Assembly: GCF_900120175.1 (NCBI RefSeq)
Contig: NZ_FQLF01000002.1
Span: 496,001 to 560,000 of the forward strand
DNA from: Oceanicoccus sp. KOV_DT_Chl
GTDB lineage: Bacteria > Pseudomonadota > Gammaproteobacteria > Pseudomonadales > Dasaniaceae
Length of the DNA stretch: 64,000 bases
Direction of reading: 5' to 3'
Shown: one piece after another, positions 53,798-64,000 of the stretch
How the letters are laid out: the number at the start of each line of letters is the position of its first letter
Position numbering within the stretch: the first letter of the stretch is position 1
Program-made: the position numbers and the translations under genes
The notes under the pieces: generated by a model
Seen by the model: the letters and a program-made list of their open reading frames with translations, nothing else
What the model was told of the DNA's origin: nothing
Databases searched by the model: none

Positions 53798-54580
53798 ATG
53801 GAACTCGATCTAGTCACTTTGCTAGGCTTGGCGCTAGTCGGACTGCTGGCGGGAACAGTAGATTCCATCGCTGGCGGCGGCGGTTTAATTACCTTGCCAG
53901 CGCTACTTGCTACCGGCATGCCGCCCGCAGCCGTACTGGGCACGAATAAGCTGCAAAGTTGCTTCGGTGCTTTTTCAGCCACCCGTTATTTTTTTAAGCA
54001 GGGACTCATTGATTTAGTCGCCATGCGGCAGGCGATTATCTGTACGTTTGTCGGCAGCGCAATCGGAACGCTGACGGTACAAGCGATCGACAGCACCTTA
54101 CTCAGTAAAATGCTGCCATTCTTATTGATGATTTTTGCCGTATATTTTTTGCTAACCCCCAGACTAAACGAAAGCAGCTCCCAGCAAAAAATATCAACAT
54201 CGATGTTTGGTTTTTTTATCGGCAGCAGTATCGGCTTTTACGACGGTTTTTTTGGCCCCGGCACCGGATCCTTTTTTGCTATCGCTTTTATTTTTTTGCT
54301 GGGCTATGGGACTACGAAAGCGACCGCTAACACCAAGCTTCTGAACTTCACCTCCAATATCGCTTCGCTGATATTTTTTGCGCTGGGCGGTCACGTTGTC
54401 TGGACGATAGGCTTAACCATGGCGGTAGGCCAGGTCATTGGTGGCCGAATCGGTTCAGGGTTAGTCGTTAGTAAAGGTGTGCGCATAGTAAAACCGTTAT
54501 TGGTCTCGGTCTCACTCATTATGTCACTACGATTGCTGCAGCAGGATTATCCAGAATGGTTCAGCGCATTCACATTTTAA
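53798..54580 (+). CDS. TSUP/TauE-SafE family sulfite/organosulfur exporter-like permease
   Basis: A 260-residue protein made of about seven to eight hydrophobic helices. The opening GLLAGTVDSIAGGGGLITLPALLATGMPPAAVLGTNKLQSCFGA and the second repeat GSSIGFYDGFFGPGTGSFFAIAFIFLLGY..KATANTKLLNFTSN are the two halves of the PF01925 fold. These permeases move sulfite, sulfoacetate or similar anions. It lies 19 bases after degS, probably as read-through, and convergent with hisD; this is where hisC stands in Pseudomonas. Confidence 0.88.
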   Translation: MELDLVTLLGLALVGLLAGTVDSIAGGGGLITLPALLATGMPPAAVLGTNKLQSCFGAFSATRYFFKQGLIDLVAMRQAIICTFVGSAIGTLTVQAIDSTLLSKMLPFLLMIFAVYFLLTPRLNESSSQQKISTSMFGFFIGSSIGFYDGFFGPGTGSFFAIAFIFLLGYGTTKATANTKLLNFTSNIASLIFFALGGHVVWTIGLTMAVGQVIGGRIGSGLVVSKGVRIVKPLLVSVSLIMSLRLLQQDYPEWFSAFTF

Positions 54581-54598
54581 AATGCCAGCGCAAGAAAA

Positions 54599-55903
54599 TT
54601 ATTTTTTAATACGATATTCCGCAGAACGAGCGTGGGCAGTCAAGGATTCACTGCGCGCCAATACCGAAGCAATCTTACCTAATTCGGAAGCACCTTCAGC
54701 AGAACAGTGAATAATCGAGCTACGCTTTTGAAAATCATAAACCCCCAGCGGCGATGAAAAACGCACCGTGCCGGATGTAGGTAATACGTGATTGGGGCCA
54801 GCACAATAATCGCCCAGCGACTCTGAGGTATAGCGTCCCATAAAAATCGCCCCAGCATGCTTGATGTGCGGCAATAATTGATCCGGATTTTCTACGGATA
54901 GCTCCAAGTGCTCTGGTGCAATACGATTACAGACTTCTACCGCCTGCGCCAAATCGGTCACGGTGATTAATGCGGCACGATTCTTTAGTGACTCAGTAAC
55001 AATGTCTTTACGCTCCAGTGTAGGCAGCAGCTTTTCAATACTTTGTTCAACCCGCAGGATAAAACCCTCATCAGGACAGACCAAAATTGACTGGGCATCT
55101 TCGTCGTGCTCAGCTTGTGAAAACAAATCCATCGCAATCCAGTCCGGATCGGTTTGGCCATCACAAATCACCAAAATCTCTGATGGCCCGGCAATCATGT
55201 CCAAGCCGACCTGACCAAATACCTGACGCTTGGCAGTCGCCACATAGATATTGCCCGGCCCGACGATTTTGTCCACCTTGGGGATAGACTCAGTGCCATA
55301 GGCCAGCGCCGCTATCGCCTGCGCACCACCCACTGTAAATACCCGATCAACACCGGCTATTGCGGCCGCCGCTAATACGATGTGGTTAAGTTCACCATCA
55401 GGCGTAGGGCTGGTCATAATAATTTCACTGACGCCCGCTACCTTGGCCGGAATCACATCCATCAATACCGTAGAAGGATAAGCCGCTTTACCACCGGGTA
55501 CGTAAACGCCGATTTTTTCCAGCGCGGTAATTTGTTGCCCCAGTACCGTGCCATCCGCTTCGGTATAGCGCCAGGATTCCTGTTTTTGATGTTCGTGATA
55601 ACGCCGAATTCTGGCCGCTGCTTGTTCCAAAGCCGCGCGCTCTTCCACGGATATTTTCGCCAGTGAGTCGGCAAGCTGTTGTGCCGACATTTCTAACACA
55701 TCCACCGAGGCTGCATTCATCCGATCAAAGCGATTGGTGTACTCCAACAACGCTTTATCACCATCCGCCTTGACCGCGGCAATCACTTCACCAACCACAG
55801 TCACTACCGCCGCGTCAGATACAGACTCCCAAGCCAGTAGCTGATTCAGCCGCCGCTCAAAATCTGCAGCGTTTGCATCTAATTTGGTGATATTCAGTGA
55901 CAT
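54599..55903 (-). CDS. hisD: Histidinol dehydrogenase
   Basis: A 434-residue zinc enzyme that performs the last two steps of histidine synthesis. Family signatures include [62 protein letters not shown], the catalytic pair [10 protein letters not shown] and APEHLEL, and [27 protein letters not shown]. It starts right after hisG (adjacent bases), so the two are probably translated together. No hisC follows. Confidence 0.97.
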   Translation of the reverse strand: MSLNITKLDANAADFERRLNQLLAWESVSDAAVVTVVGEVIAAVKADGDKALLEYTNRFDRMNAASVDVLEMSAQQLADSLAKISVEERAALEQAAARIRRYHEHQKQESWRYTEADGTVLGQQITALEKIGVYVPGGKAAYPSTVLMDVIPAKVAGVSEIIMTSPTPDGELNHIVLAAAAIAGVDRVFTVGGAQAIAALAYGTESIPKVDKIVGPGNIYVATAKRQVFGQVGLDMIAGPSEILVICDGQTDPDWIAMDLFSQAEHDEDAQSILVCPDEGFILRVEQSIEKLLPTLERKDIVTESLKNRAALITVTDLAQAVEVCNRIAPEHLELSVENPDQLLPHIKHAGAIFMGRYTSESLGDYCAGPNHVLPTSGTVRFSSPLGVYDFQKRSSIIHCSAEGASELGKIASVLARSESLTAHARSAEYRIKK

Positions 55904-56542
55904 TTACTTTGCTGCCTCAACCGCCTGCCGCAAGCTTTCAATTAATTGTTTGATTCGCTGATTTTTACGCTTCATCGCGGCTCGGTTGACCACTAGCCGC
56001 GAACTAATATCTGCAATTAAATCACGCGGCTCCATGCCATTCGCTCGCAGTGTATTGCCGGTATCAACAATATCTACAATCATGTCAGCCAAATCCATAA
56101 TAGGCGCCAACTCCATCGCACCATATAATTTAATAATATCGGCTTGAATACCGCGCTGAGCACAATATTGTTTGGCGATATTGGTAAATTTAGTGGCGAT
56201 ACGAATACGTCCTTTAGGTAATGCTCTATCGACCATTGCCGCTGTCATCAACCGACACTTTGAAATATTTAAATCCAGAGGCTCGTATAAGTCGGCGCCA
56301 CCAGCTTCTAACAGCATGTCTTTACCAGACACGCCCATATCAGCAGCCCCATGTTGCACATAGGTTGGCACATCGGAACCGCGAATCACCAATAACCGCA
56401 CATCAGGCTGATTGGTTTCAAAAATAAGTTTGCGACTCTGGCTAATATCTTCAGCTGGCTCAATACCTGCTGCAGCCAGTAGAGGCAGCGTTTCTTTTAA
56501 AATTCGGCCTTTGGTTAAGGCGATAATAATTTCTTGATCCAT
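55904..56542 (-). CDS. hisG: ATP phosphoribosyltransferase, short form
   Basis: A 212-residue HisG, the first enzyme of histidine synthesis. Starting at 56542 ([29 protein letters not shown]) it has [37 protein letters not shown] and the PRPP site [21 protein letters not shown]. The short form lacks the C-terminal regulatory domain and needs HisZ as partner; hisZ is not in this window. It lies between murA and hisD. Confidence 0.96.
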   Translation of the reverse strand: MDQEIIIALTKGRILKETLPLLAAAGIEPAEDISQSRKLIFETNQPDVRLLVIRGSDVPTYVQHGAADMGVSGKDMLLEAGGADLYEPLDLNISKCRLMTAAMVDRALPKGRIRIATKFTNIAKQYCAQRGIQADIIKLYGAMELAPIMDLADMIVDIVDTGNTLRANGMEPRDLIADISSRLVVNRAAMKRKNQRIKQLIESLRQAVEAAK

Positions 56543-56597
56543 AATTTTGCGATAAATATTGTCGTTGCCAGCACCTGCTTCCAGACACCGGACAGAA

Positions 56598-57869
<1,272 letters not shown>

Positions 57870-57913
57870 CTATTTATTGGGTGTGCGACTTTACTCAAGA
57901 GCCTAGCAAGCAT

Positions 57914-58147
57914 TTACTCAGCAGCTTCGGAGCGAGTTTTAGTCTTCATGTTCACTGCATGTACGGTGCCATCAGCGATCTGGGCATTTAAGCCGGCATA
58001 AACCAGTTGCTGTCTTTTCACGGCATTTAAACCCTCGAAAACATCACCAACGACGACTAAATCAAAATGGCGGCCATCGCCCGTGACTTCAATATCACAA
58101 TCAGGCAAATGCGCCTGTAGAATTTCTTTAACTTGTTCCGGCTGCAT
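57914..58147 (-). CDS. ibaG: BolA family protein IbaG
   Basis: A 77-residue BolA-type protein starting MQPEQVKEILQAHLPDCDIEVTGDGRHFDLVVVGDVFEGLNAVKRQQLVYAGL. IbaG-type BolAs partner monothiol glutaredoxins in iron-sulfur or acid-stress roles. The conserved GDG-HF and the C-terminal AL/IHAVNMKTKT pattern are present. It precedes murA by 54 bases. In E. coli mlaB would be its upstream neighbour, but is missing here. Confidence 0.92.
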   Translation of the reverse strand: MQPEQVKEILQAHLPDCDIEVTGDGRHFDLVVVGDVFEGLNAVKRQQLVYAGLNAQIADGTVHAVNMKTKTRSEAAE

Positions 58148-58343
58148 AATTAACTCCAATTACCTACAGACAGCGATTGATCCCAAAGCAAAGATTAGCA
58201 GAGTATCATCGATTAATAATCGCGTTTTGGGGGGTCGAATTGAACTGATCGCCACACAACACAATAGCAGGGGTAGAAAGGCGGGGAATTGTACGAAAAT
58301 CACCAGCCAATAGCGAGGGGGAAAGCCGAAAAGGCCAGAGGTA

Positions 58344-59066
58344 TTAACCCTCAGCCTCGGTATCACTGTCGTCGGCGGCATTGCTGTCTGCACCTGGTTC
58401 AACCGACCAGTTATCTATGACTTTATCAATATCACCCTGATACTGACGAACAGCGGAACTAAATTGGCTCTGGTATACCTTGCCCAAATTAATCGCCTCG
58501 ATGGTGACATTGCGCAACTTCCAGTCACCCTTACTGTTCTGGCGCATCTTATATTGCACCTCGTAAGGCTTCTCGGCATCGCCATGAATATGCTGAATTA
58601 CAGTAACACTACCTTCACCTTCAACATCACTGGCTGCCGGTAGCACTTCAATTTTATTACCATTAAAGGCCAACAGCCCCTTGGCATAAGTTTGCACCAA
58701 ACCATCTTTAAAGGTACTGCTAAAACGTACCATCCGCTGCTTGAATGCCTCTTTTTCGGCACCGGTTTTGAGCGCCATATAGGCTTGCTTACTGGCATAA
58801 GGTCCCATCACACCCCGGGCAAAACTATTGAAGTCCACCACATCGGAAAGCACACCTTCAATTTCGTCGTAAAAACGCTGCGGCTCTTTGTCATAATAAA
58901 CTTGCGCTTCCACAATAATTTTCATCACCCGGTCAGTCGTAGCCTGTACCACTTGATGCGCGGTTAAGTCTGCCTTTTCCTCAGCCTGTAACCAGCCAGC
59001 ACTTGTCGCTAAAGCCACCACAGCCAGGCCCAACAAACTTGAACGCAGTGATTTAAATAACCTCAT
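58344..59066 (-). CDS. mlaC: MlaC/Ttg2D phospholipid-binding ABC-system protein
   Basis: About 240 residues with a Sec signal peptide (SLLGLAVVALATSAGWLQA). MlaC ferries phospholipids across the periplasm between MlaA and MlaFEDB. Family features are VYYDKEPQRFYDEIEGVLSDVVDFNSFARGVMG, ALKTGAEKEAFKQRMVRFSSTFKDGLVQTYAKGLLAF and the late KLRNVTIEAINLGKVYQSQFSSAVRQYQGDIDKVIDNW. An acidic Asp/Glu-rich tail follows. Start at 59066 (MRLFKSL). The partner genes mlaF, mlaE, mlaD and mlaB are absent on both sides; a divergent yrbG stands where mlaD-F should be. Confidence 0.9.
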   Translation of the reverse strand: MRLFKSLRSSLLGLAVVALATSAGWLQAEEKADLTAHQVVQATTDRVMKIIVEAQVYYDKEPQRFYDEIEGVLSDVVDFNSFARGVMGPYASKQAYMALKTGAEKEAFKQRMVRFSSTFKDGLVQTYAKGLLAFNGNKIEVLPAASDVEGEGSVTVIQHIHGDAEKPYEVQYKMRQNSKGDWKLRNVTIEAINLGKVYQSQFSSAVRQYQGDIDKVIDNWSVEPGADSNAADDSDTEAEG

Positions 59067-59269
59067 AATTCTCTTCCCAAATAAAAACACGGCTTAACTT
59101 GCAGCCTTAAAATCCGACTAATGTAACGAAAATCTCCGCTCGGTAAAAGTAAACTTTCATCGCTGATTATTTTTAGCCACATTAAATCCTTTATATCTGA
59201 TTTTAGGCCGATATAATGCAGCCTCATTTTACCTCGGCCAACACAGGCCCAAACAGACAGAAAACCTCT

Positions 59270-60262
59270 ATGACGACAGCTATTTTTGCCATTCTTGTTG
59301 GTTTTGCCGGACTTATATGGAGTGCCGACCGCTTTGTCGCTGGCGCTGCGGGGATTGCCAAAGGACTGGGTATGGCGCCCATAATGATTGGACTGACTAT
59401 TGTCTCCATAGGAACCTCCGCACCAGAAATTATCGTATCAATCAATGCTGCACTAGAGAACTCTGGGGCTTTGGCAGTAGGCAACGCGATAGGTTCAAAT
59501 TTAGCCAATATTGGTTTGGTACTGGGTGTAACGGCACTGATTGCCCCCATCCCGATTGCCAAAGGTCTGATCAAACGCGAAATACCTCTGCTGTTAGCAG
59601 CCACTCTCGCCGTCATCTTTTTTGTCAATGATAATTATTTGAGTATGTCTGACGGCGTCATTTTTCTACTGATGCTCGCCGCCATTTTTTATTATTTAGT
59701 CACCAGCAAATCTCATCAACCGGATGCAGAACATGAAGCCGATGTTGAAAATATCCCTGATATCGACAGCAAAAAAGCCTGGCTGCTGTTTATCATTGGC
59801 TTAGTGCTGCTGATTATCAGCTCTCGCATTTTGGTGTGGGGAGCCAAAGACATTGCCGTATCTCTCGGGGTCAGTGAATTAATTATCGGCCTCACCATCG
59901 TCGCAGTGGGTACCAGCCTCCCTGAGCTGGCTGCTACGGTTGCCAGCGCTCTGAAAGGCCATCACGATATTGCAATTGGCAATGTCATCGGCTCTAACCT
60001 ATTCAATTTATTAGCGGTGATGGCGATGCCGGCACTAATCAATCCAACCGCATTAGAACCCGAAGTATTTAATCGCGACTATCTTGCGATGACGGCAATT
60101 ACACTGTTGTTAACCGCACTGCTATGCGCCCATTATTTCTTCACGCCCGATCGAGCTAAACAAACTGCGTCCACCAGCGTCGGTCGTATTGGTCGAGTCG
60201 AAGGCGGGCTACTACTATTAGTCTATGGTGCTTATTACTACCTGCTGTTCCCTATGAGCTAA
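59270..60262 (+). CDS. yrbG: Sodium/calcium exchanger family protein YrbG
   Basis: A 330-residue membrane antiporter (CaCA superfamily). The two alpha repeats are explicit: GLTIVSIGTSAPEIIVSINAALENSGALAVGNAIGSNLANIGLVLG and, in the second half, GLTIVAVGTSLPELAATVASALKGHHDIAIGNVIGSNLFNLLAVM. About ten transmembrane helices. Start at 59270 (MTTAIFAILVG). It leads the kdsD-lptC-lptA-lptB-rpoN run and is divergent from mlaC. Confidence 0.93.
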   Translation: MTTAIFAILVGFAGLIWSADRFVAGAAGIAKGLGMAPIMIGLTIVSIGTSAPEIIVSINAALENSGALAVGNAIGSNLANIGLVLGVTALIAPIPIAKGLIKREIPLLLAATLAVIFFVNDNYLSMSDGVIFLLMLAAIFYYLVTSKSHQPDAEHEADVENIPDIDSKKAWLLFIIGLVLLIISSRILVWGAKDIAVSLGVSELIIGLTIVAVGTSLPELAATVASALKGHHDIAIGNVIGSNLFNLLAVMAMPALINPTALEPEVFNRDYLAMTAITLLLTALLCAHYFFTPDRAKQTASTSVGRIGRVEGGLLLLVYGAYYYLLFPMS

Positions 60263-60278
60263 TTTCCGGACCATCACT

Positions 60279-61248
60279 ATGTCAACGACTAGTTACAAGC
60301 AATCAGCCATCCGCACAATCACAATGGAACGGGATGCTGTTGACCAATTGACCCATCGCATTGATGCCCAATTCGACAAGGCCTGCGAGTTAATGCTCGC
60401 CTGTAAGGGCGTGTAGTGGTTACCGGCATGGGGAAATCAGGGCATATCGGCACTAAAATAGCGGCAACACTTGCCAGCACCGGTACCCCTGCCATGTTTG
60501 TTCACCCAGGCGAAGCCAGCCATGGCGATATGGGGATGATTACTGCCAATGACGTTGTGCTGGCGCTATCTAATTCCGGCAGCACATCCGAAGTGGTTAC
60601 ACTGCTACCGCTACTAAAAAGAATGGGCACTCCACTTATCAGCATGACCGGCAATGCCGACTCGATACTATCAAAAACCGCCGATGCCAATCTCGATGTC
60701 AGTGTGCTGCAAGAGGCTTGCCCGCTGGATTTAGCACCTACTTCCAGCACCACCGTCACATTGGTCATGGGTGACGCCTTAGCCATCGCACTACTGGAAG
60801 CGCGCGGTTTCAGTGCTGAAGATTTTGCATTTTCTCACCCGGTGGAGCGCTGGGACGCAGACTGCTACTCAAAGTTGAAGATATCATGCATACCGGCAGC
60901 GAAATCCCGGCTGTTAACCCAGAGACCAAACTGAGTGACGCGTTGATGGAAATCACCACCAAAGGGCTTGGAATGACCACCATTCTCGATAGCGACGGCA
61001 AGCTAATCGGTATTTTTACCGATGGTGATTTGCGACGAACACTGGATCAAAGTATCGATATTCATAACACGCTGATTGCAGACGTCATGACCCGCAACTG
61101 CAAAACGGCCAACGCCAATATGCTAGCAGCTGAAGCGCTGGCGATCATGGATAATGGCAAAATCAGCGTACTAGCCGTAGTTGATGAGAACAACCAACCT
61201 GTTGGCGCAATTCATCTACACGACTTATTAAAAGCTGGAGTGGCTTAA
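60279..61248 (+). CDS. kdsD: Arabinose 5-phosphate isomerase (frameshifted as given)
   Basis: KdsD makes arabinose 5-phosphate, the precursor of KDO for lipid A/LPS. The first piece stops after MLACKG: one C at 60410 should be CC, restoring KGRVVVTGMGKSGHIGTKIAATLASTGTPA (SIS domain). A second break at 60841-60842 (GG for GGG) restores SHPGGALGRRLLLKVEDIMHTG. Two CBS domains follow (about 205-325). The restored protein is about 323 residues. In E. coli kdsC follows, but here only 175 non-coding bases separate it from lptC. Confidence 0.93.
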
Positions 61249-61423
61249 TTCAATCAATAACCAGTAGATACTGAAGCTAAACTGCAAGACACCCTACGCA
61301 GCAACCACTTCAGCTATATTGAAGACCACGACACGGGGAACTTTACCAAGCAAACAGTTACAATAACTATAACGACTTGGCCTTCACCTCATTTTTTGAA
61401 CTCATTGGATAGCGCTCAAGCTT

Positions 61424-61924
61424 ATGCAGCTGCTGAATAGACGACGTAAAAATACTCTGGGTTTGGTCATCGCCAGCTTAATACTTGTGGTGTTTTTATT
61501 TATTTATTCTGATACCGGCAGCCCGCCGGCATTCAACGAAACTGCTGACGAAAACCGGGGCTCGGAATTTTATCTCATCCACGCGGCAAGTCGTCAATAT
61601 GACGAAGCGGGCAATATAGACACCACTATTAATAGCAGCCAGATTAAACACAACCCAGTGAACAACAGCATCAAAATAGCTGATCCCCTGATTATTCTTC
61701 ACGATCAGGGCTTAACGCAATGGCAGATTAGCGCCCAATCCGGCGTAGTCTATAACGAAGGTGAGAAAATCGATCTAAGTCAACAGGTCGTTATTGTCAG
61801 CAACGACGAAACCACATCGCTAAAAACACCACAGCTGTTTATTTATCCAAATCAAAAACTTGCCGATACTGAGCAGCCGGTAACATTGCATAGCGCCAAC
61901 GGATTTACCCGCGCATTGGTATGA
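61424..61924 (+). CDS. lptC: LPS export protein LptC
   Basis: A 166-residue bitopic inner-membrane protein. The single N-terminal helix is TLGLVIASLILVVFLFIYS; the periplasmic part is a beta-jellyroll (ASRQYDEAGNIDTTINSSQIKH ... WQISAQSGVVYNEGEKIDLSQQVVI ... TPQLFIYPNQKLADTEQPVTL). LptC links the LptB2FG transporter to the LptA bridge. It is slightly shorter than E. coli LptC. Confidence 0.92.
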   Translation: MQLLNRRRKNTLGLVIASLILVVFLFIYSDTGSPPAFNETADENRGSEFYLIHAASRQYDEAGNIDTTINSSQIKHNPVNNSIKIADPLIILHDQGLTQWQISAQSGVVYNEGEKIDLSQQVVIVSNDETTSLKTPQLFIYPNQKLADTEQPVTLHSANGFTRALV

Positions 61925-62067
61925 GTGCAAATCTTGCCAATAAGTCAATTACATTACTCCATCAAGTAAGAGGCCAATATGAACCTGATCGCAAAAATAG
62001 CGAAGCCCCCTCGATTGACTCAACGCTATAGCCACCCTCATACTCATTAAACCAATAAGTAACCATT

Positions 62068-62700
62068 ATGACCCAATTGATACTCCAACTTACCACACTA
62101 AGCCTCATCGGCTTCCTAGTAAGCCTGCCGACTCAGGCCTTGCCAGAAGATAGCGGGCAGCCAATCAATATTGAAGCTGACCGTGCCAGTCAGACAACCA
62201 AAAAGAATATTGAACTAACCGAGTACGTAGGGAACGTGCAGATTATTCAAGGCTCACTTAAAATAAATGGGGATCATATTATTATTCGCAGTGAAAACCG
62301 TCAGGTAATATCAATGGAGGCAAAAGGCAACCCAGTGTTTTTTGAACAACAGTCTGATCCCACCAAACCACCAATGAAAGCTAACGCAAGCAAACTTGTC
62401 TACCAGCTTAATAAAAATTTAGTAGTACTAAGCGGCAACGCCAGCATAAACCAAAATGGCAATATCGTTAGCGGGGAAAAAATCGAATACAATACGTCAT
62501 CGGAACAGGTAAAAGCGAGAGGCAGCAAAAAAGAGTCTACCCGTGTGCGCATGGTGCTGGTGCCGGAGCCCAAACCAGACAATACTGATACGCCAACCAC
62601 TACCGCTGTTGAGACTAAAGCAACGACTGAAGCCACAACCGCACCTGATTATAATCAAGCAACACACAAGGACACTGATGGCAGTTCTGAAGGCCAATAA
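62068..62700 (+). CDS. lptA: LPS export protein LptA
   Basis: A 210-residue periplasmic protein with a signal peptide ([17 protein letters not shown], cleaved before LPEDSGQP). The OstA-like jellyroll contains [50 protein letters not shown] threonine-rich tail of about 45 residues is not part of the fold. LptA forms the periplasmic bridge for LPS. Its last 23 bases overlap the start of lptB. Confidence 0.93.
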   Translation: MTQLILQLTTLSLIGFLVSLPTQALPEDSGQPINIEADRASQTTKKNIELTEYVGNVQIIQGSLKINGDHIIIRSENRQVISMEAKGNPVFFEQQSDPTKPPMKANASKLVYQLNKNLVVLSGNASINQNGNIVSGEKIEYNTSSEQVKARGSKKESTRVRMVLVPEPKPDNTDTPTTTAVETKATTEATTAPDYNQATHKDTDGSSEGQ

Positions 62701-63403
62701 TCTCGCCAAAGCTTATAAGGGCAGACCGGTAGTCAAAGATGTATCCCTTGAAATTCGCAGCGGACAAGTGGTGGGGTTACTAGGACCCAATGGCGCCGGT
62801 AAAACGACATGCTTTTATATGATCGTGGGTATTGTTAGCGCAGATAGCGGTAATGTAATGCTCAACCAAACAGATCTAACCGGCCTTTCCATGCACGGTC
62901 GTGCGCGCGCTGGTCTTGGCTACCTCCCTCAGGAGGCCTCTATATTTCGCAAGTTATCAGTGGCCGATAACATTAGCGCTATCCTGGAAACCCGCAAAGA
63001 CCTCAATCGTCAGCAGCGCAAAGATAAACTGGAGAAACTACTACAGGAATTCCACATCACCCATATCCGCAATAGTCTGGGTATGGCTCTATCGGGCGGC
63101 GAGCGGCGACGAGTAGAGATTGCGCGGGCGCTGGCCACAGAGCCCTCCTTTGTGTTGCTGGACGAACCGTTTGCCGGGGTTGATCCAATCTCGGTGACGG
63201 ATATCAAGCAGATCATCAATCATCTTAAAGATATGGGTATTGGTGTCCTTATCACCGACCACAATGTACGCGAAACGCTGGATATTTGTGAGAAGGCCTA
63301 TATCGTCGGCGAGGGCTATATAATTGCCGAAGGTGATGCTCAAACGGTACTCAGCAACCAAAAAGTACGAGATATTTACCTCGGCCATCAATTTGTATTG
63401 TAA
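62678..63403 (+). CDS. lptB: LPS export ABC transporter ATPase LptB
   Basis: A 241-residue ATPase driving LPS export. Starting at 62678 ([26 protein letters not shown]), it has Walker [10 protein letters not shown]-loop, the signature [15 protein letters not shown], Walker B FVLLDEPF and the switch His in [10 protein letters not shown]. It lies in the lptCAB cluster ahead of rpoN, the standard order. Confidence 0.97.
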   Translation: MAVLKANNLAKAYKGRPVVKDVSLEIRSGQVVGLLGPNGAGKTTCFYMIVGIVSADSGNVMLNQTDLTGLSMHGRARAGLGYLPQEASIFRKLSVADNISAILETRKDLNRQQRKDKLEKLLQEFHITHIRNSLGMALSGGERRRVEIARALATEPSFVLLDEPFAGVDPISVTDIKQIINHLKDMGIGVLITDHNVRETLDICEKAYIVGEGYIIAEGDAQTVLSNQKVRDIYLGHQFVL

Positions 63404-63569
63404 AATTTGGGACTATTACGCAAAATCGGTATAAGGATTGCTTGTAGCAAAAACCATAGCTACACTGCCAGTAAGATTCGTTAAAACCCATATCTCTAAA
63501 TATTCAGTTAATAATCTAAAACTACTGAAAAAACAATGAGATATGCAGTATGGGTACACCCAACAGCCT

Positions 63570-64000
63570 ATGAAACAATCGCTACAGCTTAAAATTGGCC
63601 AACAGCTGACCATGACGCCTCAGCTGCAGCAGGCCATCAAGTTATTACAACTTTCCACGCTTGATCTGCAACAAGAGATCCAACAGGCGCTCGAAAGCAA
63701 CCCGATGCTGGATGCCAACGAAGAGCTTGAACCAGAGACCGTTAGGGACGCGAACACAGAAGCCAACGAACTGGTCGACTTCAGCCAAAGCACTGAAACC
63801 AAATCCAGTAGTAATGAAGACTCGGAGGGTCCTGCCGCTGATAGCGAATGGCAGGACAGTATTCCTGAGGAGCTGCCTGTAGATACCCAATGGGATGACG
63901 TCTACCAGTCCAGCAGCCCCGTCAGCAGCCAATCCTCAAGTGATAGTGGCGACTACGATTTCGACTCCCGCAACAGCGTCACAGAGTCCCTTCAGGACCA
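63570..64000 (+). CDS. rpoN: RNA polymerase sigma-54 factor, partial (C-terminus beyond window)
   Basis: 143 residues from the ATG at 63570 to the window edge. The start is the region I glutamine-rich motif [47 protein letters not shown], followed by an acidic region II. Sigma-54 would serve the FleR-type regulator found elsewhere in the window. It follows lptB by 166 bases. Confidence 0.97.
   Translation, partial: MKQSLQLKIGQQLTMTPQLQQAIKLLQLSTLDLQQEIQQALESNPMLDANEELEPETVRDANTEANELVDFSQSTETKSSSNEDSEGPAADSEWQDSIPEELPVDTQWDDVYQSSSPVSSQSSSDSGDYDFDSRNSVTESLQD

Noticed and set aside
58160-58402. Minus-strand ORF in the position of mlaB
   Set aside because: Its translation is hydrophobic and proline-rich with no STAS-domain pattern, and most of it overlaps the end of mlaC in another frame.

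Overview
This window looks like a chromosomal segment of a marine-type gammaproteobacterium, probably Cellvibrionales/Spongiibacteraceae-like. The evidence is conserved gene order: miaB-phoH-ybeY-corC-lnt-leuS-lptE-holA; rplM-rpsI-petA-petBC-sspA-sspB; rsmI/rnpB divergent from lpoA-yraN-diaA-dolP; zapE/zapG/nif3/degS; ibaG-murA-hisG-hisD; and yrbG-kdsD-lptC-lptA-lptB-rpoN. The taxon below class level is an inference from gene content, not from a marker-gene search.

Layout. 1-7.5 kb: a secreted GDSL esterase cut by the window edge, a lipoprotein-type metallophosphoesterase, small hypotheticals, a DUF1631 protein followed by a PilZ protein, and a MocR-type aminotransferase. 7.6-17.8 kb: DUF1820, then the miaB-to-holA housekeeping run (tRNA modification, rRNA maturation, lipoprotein acylation, leucyl-tRNA synthesis, LPS export, DNA polymerase delta). 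17.8-27.4 kb: an SDR, a lipoprotein, a pair of acyl-CoA dehydrogenases, a VOC protein, a large coiled-coil membrane protein, a lysozyme-like protein and a FleS/FleR-type sigma-54 two-component pair. 27.6-31.1 kb: E1-alpha, E1-beta and E2 of a branched-chain 2-oxoacid dehydrogenase. 31.2-39.7 kb: an accessory block, all minus strand, with secreted or exported enzymes, broken genes and three copies of an interspersed repeat. 39.5-45.7 kb: a tandem repeat at the 3' end of rnpB, rnpB itself, rsmI, the lpoA operon and sspAB. 45.8-49.7 kb: cytochrome bc1 genes (with cytochrome b and c1 fused in one frame) and ribosomal proteins S9/L13. 49.9-64 kb: cell division factors, DegS, a TSUP transporter, his/mur genes, mlaC, and the KDO/Lpt export genes up to the start of rpoN.

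Two overall features matter to any reader. First, eleven genes, several of them essential in relatives, are split by a total of about 18 single-base losses. Each is repaired by adding one base, nearly always by lengthening a short run of identical bases. This points to sequence error rather than gene decay, so I describe these loci as single genes. Second, several conserved neighbourhoods lack expected members: mlaB and mlaDEF around mlaC, kdsC after kdsD, and hisC after hisD.

I found no CRISPR array, no tRNA, no intact insertion sequence, no prophage and no recognisable defence system. The most unusual material is the b/c1 fusion, the repeat-rich accessory block, and the duplicated tail of the RNase P RNA gene.
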